Both the position numbers and the translations under genes were made by a program. The notes below the pieces were generated by a model. That model was not told the origin of the DNA. It searched no databases and saw only the letters and a list, made by a program, of their open reading frames with translations. DNA of 64,000 bases from Paracoccus binzhouensis (GTDB taxonomy: Bacteria; Pseudomonadota; Alphaproteobacteria; Rhodobacterales; Rhodobacteraceae), in the NCBI RefSeq assembly GCF_016446475.1, contig NZ_JAEHFP010000001.1, positions 1 through 64,000 on the forward strand, read 5' to 3'. Positions 63,984-64,000 of the stretch are shown in pieces (position 1 is the first letter of the stretch; each line of letters opens with the position of its first letter).

Positions 63984-64000
63984 TGGCGGAGGGCGCGGGT
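63984..64000 (-). tRNA. 3' end of a tRNA, probably tRNA-Ser (partial)
   Basis: The last 17 bases read on the minus strand as ACCCGCGCCCTCCGCCA: the end of a T-arm, the acceptor strand GCCCTCC, discriminator G and encoded CCA. The G discriminator and the sequence resemble serine tRNAs. The rest lies outside the window, and the terminator at 63931-63958 supports an RNA gene here. Confidence 0.55.

Noticed and set aside
61591-64000. Search for a second copy of the tRNA-Cys 3' end (attL/attR pair) or a complete prophage
   Set aside because: No direct repeat of the tRNA end is visible by eye and no structural phage genes are present; only remnants remain.

Overview
The window looks like a chromosomal segment of a high-GC alphaproteobacterium of the Rhodobacteraceae, most like Paracoccus. 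The basis is codon usage, long chains of cistrons coupled by 4-base ATGA/GTGA overlaps, and the gene families themselves (ehu/eut/doe ectoine catabolism with EnuR, smo/mtlK polyol operon, glcDEF, an ECF41 sigma factor). The species call is inference; no 16S rRNA is present. About 61.6 kb is well-packed functional DNA, and the last 2.4 kb is a decayed integration site beside a tRNA gene.

Layout. (1) 336-788: a small VOC-family protein. (2) 812-14133, all minus strand: a complete ectoine/5-hydroxyectoine uptake and degradation operon. The MocR-type sensor enuR is followed by the ABC importer ehuABCD, then eutABC (hydroxyectoine to ectoine), eutD/doeA and eutE/doeB (ring opening, deacetylation), and doeC/doeD (diaminobutyrate to aspartate). 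A medium-chain dehydrogenase/reductase is added at the end. (3) 14207-18997: glycolate oxidase glcDEF with the divergent FadR-type regulator glcC and a visible palindromic operator. (4) 19029-20435: an ECF41 module (CxxC carboxymuconolactone-decarboxylase-like protein plus sigma factor) preceded by a match to the published ECF41 promoter. (5) 20550-26099: a fused trypsin-like protease/NUC1-type nuclease, a CYTH-CHAD protein, a small membrane protein and a YbdK-type carboxylate-amine ligase. (6) 26173-35832, minus strand: a catabolic island with a betaine/proline-type ABC importer using two different permeases, a proline-racemase-superfamily enzyme with altered active-site residues, a GcvA-like LysR regulator, an FAD oxidoreductase, an aldehyde dehydrogenase and a DapA-family lyase. 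The set fits a hydroxyproline-like pathway. A shared 17-bp box lies upstream of both operons. (7) 36063-42481: TetR-regulated RND efflux pump. (8) 42501-47537, minus strand: a galactofuranose surface-glycan cluster (UDP-galactopyranose mutase, GlfT2-like transferase, acetyltransferase, sulfotransferase-like protein). (9) 47860-51302: GlxA-type regulator, DUF72 protein, PhoD-like phosphatase. (10) 51396-53634: queC-queD-queE-queF for 7-deazaguanine (queuosine precursor) synthesis, closed by a strong terminator. (11) 53779-61590: smoEFGK-mtlK polyol importer and mannitol dehydrogenase, with a HAD phosphatase and an FGGY kinase. (12) 61591-64000: gene debris. It holds an unrecognised start-less fragment, a metallophosphoesterase with one stop and three frameshifts, a decayed tyrosine recombinase abutting tRNA-Cys, a truncated gene resembling the N-terminus of DUF3883-type proteins, and the 3' end of a probable tRNA-Ser with its terminator.

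Regulatory DNA is unusually readable here. Palindromes overlap promoters upstream of ehuA, glcD, the tetR gene and (without a clear -10) smoE. All three substrate-binding-protein genes are followed by a strong intercistronic hairpin. The most unusual items are the protease-nuclease fusion, the racemase-family enzyme lacking the second catalytic Cys, and the LysR box shared by two operons.
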